From positions 8,941,736 to 9,005,735 of the forward strand of contig NC_037642.1 in NCBI RefSeq assembly GCF_003254395.2: a stretch of DNA of 64,000 nucleotides, in the 5' to 3' direction. The notes under the pieces were generated by a model. That model was given only the letters and a program-made list of their open reading frames with translations. It made no database searches and was not told where the DNA came from. The translations under genes were made by a program, and so were the position numbers. Positions 63,001 through 64,000 of this stretch are shown here, one piece after another. This stretch comes from Apis mellifera (lineage: Eukaryota > Arthropoda > Insecta > Hymenoptera > Apidae). Every line of letters starts with the position of its first letter. Within the stretch, counting starts at the first letter, position 1.

Positions 63001-64000
63001 CGACAGCCGTCCGTTTCAAGATTTATGAAGGAGATCGAGAAATTAGACGAGAAATTTTGCCACCCGTTCGACGCGATTTCTTCCCCCCCTCGCAATGATA
63101 TCGGCGGTCGATCGGCGTGTCGCGCTAATTTTATGCGCGATTAAGCGCTTTATTAATCGGGCAGATAAATTCGGTAATAGTCGGGGAGGGAGGGGTGTTT
63201 GCGCGTAATATTGATGCGACGGCGATCGATATCGGGCAATCGAGTCGACCGTCTGTTAGCGGTTAAAGGGGGATGGAGCGCGTAGAATCGGATGGAGCTG
63301 CTCCGCAGCCACCCCCGTGGGGACACGACGCCAACGGTGATATATCAAATTATTGTCAAACGTGGTAATGTTATTGCCGCGCTAACGATAATCGATGGAT
63401 TAACGGACCGACTATTATATCGCCGATAACCGATCTCGTTGCAAAATCGAAACGCGCCCATTTTCTTCGCTCTTATGTTCCATCCACGCTCGTCGACAAT
63501 CGTCGCGTGTGCCTCGCGAGATGATCGTGAAGAGGGGCACCAAAAGAGAGTAGTCGAGTCTGGCTTCTTCGAACTCTCCAACGATTTGGTCGATTCTTTT
63601 GGCGAGGATACGTCATCGAAGGAAGAGGAAGTGTGGAGAGGGACGATGATCGACACCTTCGTCGATATGCATTCGAGTGCAGGCCGTCCAGATTTGACGT
63701 TAATCCGGTCCCAGAGGTGGTACGTAGGCGCGCGAGGTGGAAAGGGATCGAAGGGGCCAACCCAATTTCCCGAGATTTGTCGAAAGACTGGTCTGTCCGA
63801 ACGGTCAAGAGTTCGAAACAAGTTGTCTCCGGGCAACGCATCGACAGCTTTTTCTTTCTCTCCTCCGTTTTCCGGACGGATTTTCAAACTTTCTTCGTTC
63901 GCCGCGAATTTTGAATATAAACGTCGAGATCGAGCGTAACGAATTATCGATGAAAGAACGATTCTCTTATTGCACGGAATCGGGAGAAGATTCTGCCATT
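60063..64000. other. noncoding stretch to the window end
   Basis: No supported gene. It has TA/CA-type repeats near 60700-60725 and a diverged direct repeat pair at 61.2-61.5 kb. Overlapping frames on both strands at 62.3-62.9 and 63.4-63.9 kb have no domains or clear splice boundaries. Confidence 0.55.
61232..61490. repeat. pair of diverged direct repeats
   Basis: Copy 1 is about 61232-61308 and copy 2 about 61401-61489, 169 bp apart at their starts. Both begin CCGATATTTCGTAA and share AATTAATCGCG, CCGAAATAATTC and ATTCCATT in the same order, with one short insertion and one longer one in copy 2. Together they look like an old duplication or a two-copy element. Confidence 0.6.

Noticed and set aside
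1..64000. Transposable elements, viral remnants, rRNA and CRISPR arrays
   Set aside because: I looked for terminal inverted repeats, transposase or reverse-transcriptase motifs and regularly spaced repeats, and found none convincing.

Overview
This window looks like nuclear DNA from an insect, most likely an aculeate hymenopteran such as a bee. That is an inference. It rests on canonical GT/AG splice sites, dense GA/CT, TA and triplet microsatellites, the lack of any CpG depletion (TCG and CGA words are everywhere), and the absence of bacterial gene organisation. I recognise no gene family with confidence. There is no rRNA, no convincing tRNA, no transposase or reverse transcriptase, and no CRISPR array.

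Most of the window reads as intron or intergenic sequence. Many open frames of 60 to 240 codons occur on both strands, often three or four overlapping. They come from GC- and TCGA-rich patches with few stop codons, and I do not treat them as genes. The best-supported coding element is one 178-bp minus-strand exon at 13284-13461. It has a perfect GTAAGT donor, a T-rich acceptor and GC-rich third codon positions, and encodes an acidic, proline-rich stretch I cannot assign to a family. The next best are a 40-bp minus-strand exon candidate at 44352-44391, with a clear branch-point and pyrimidine tract, and plus-strand exon candidates at 40793-40934, 41356-41436 and 52998-53195. Several weaker exon candidates on both strands are listed with low confidence because phase compatibility alone does not tell them apart.

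Layout. 1-13 kb: microsatellite-rich noncoding DNA with a few possible minus-strand terminal exons. 13-15 kb: the best exon, a strong RNA-type hairpin at 14065-14122, and a possible signal-peptide exon. 15-27 kb: noncoding, repeats. 27.5-28.2 kb: GC-rich promoter-like block with a possible plus-strand first coding exon. 28-40 kb: mostly featureless, with scattered exon candidates on both strands. 40-46 kb: plus and minus exon candidates and two perfect palindromes. 48.0-48.4 kb: a TATA-containing block ending in a strong donor. 53-60 kb: one good plus-strand exon candidate and a GC-rich block at 59.7-60.06 kb. 60-64 kb: noncoding, with a pair of diverged direct repeats near 61.2-61.5 kb.

If the minus-strand exons belong to one gene, it would run from about 44 kb down to 13 kb or lower with very long introns. 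The plus-strand candidates would belong to a second, overlapping or nested gene. Neither model is established. RNA-seq or comparison with related genomes would decide.
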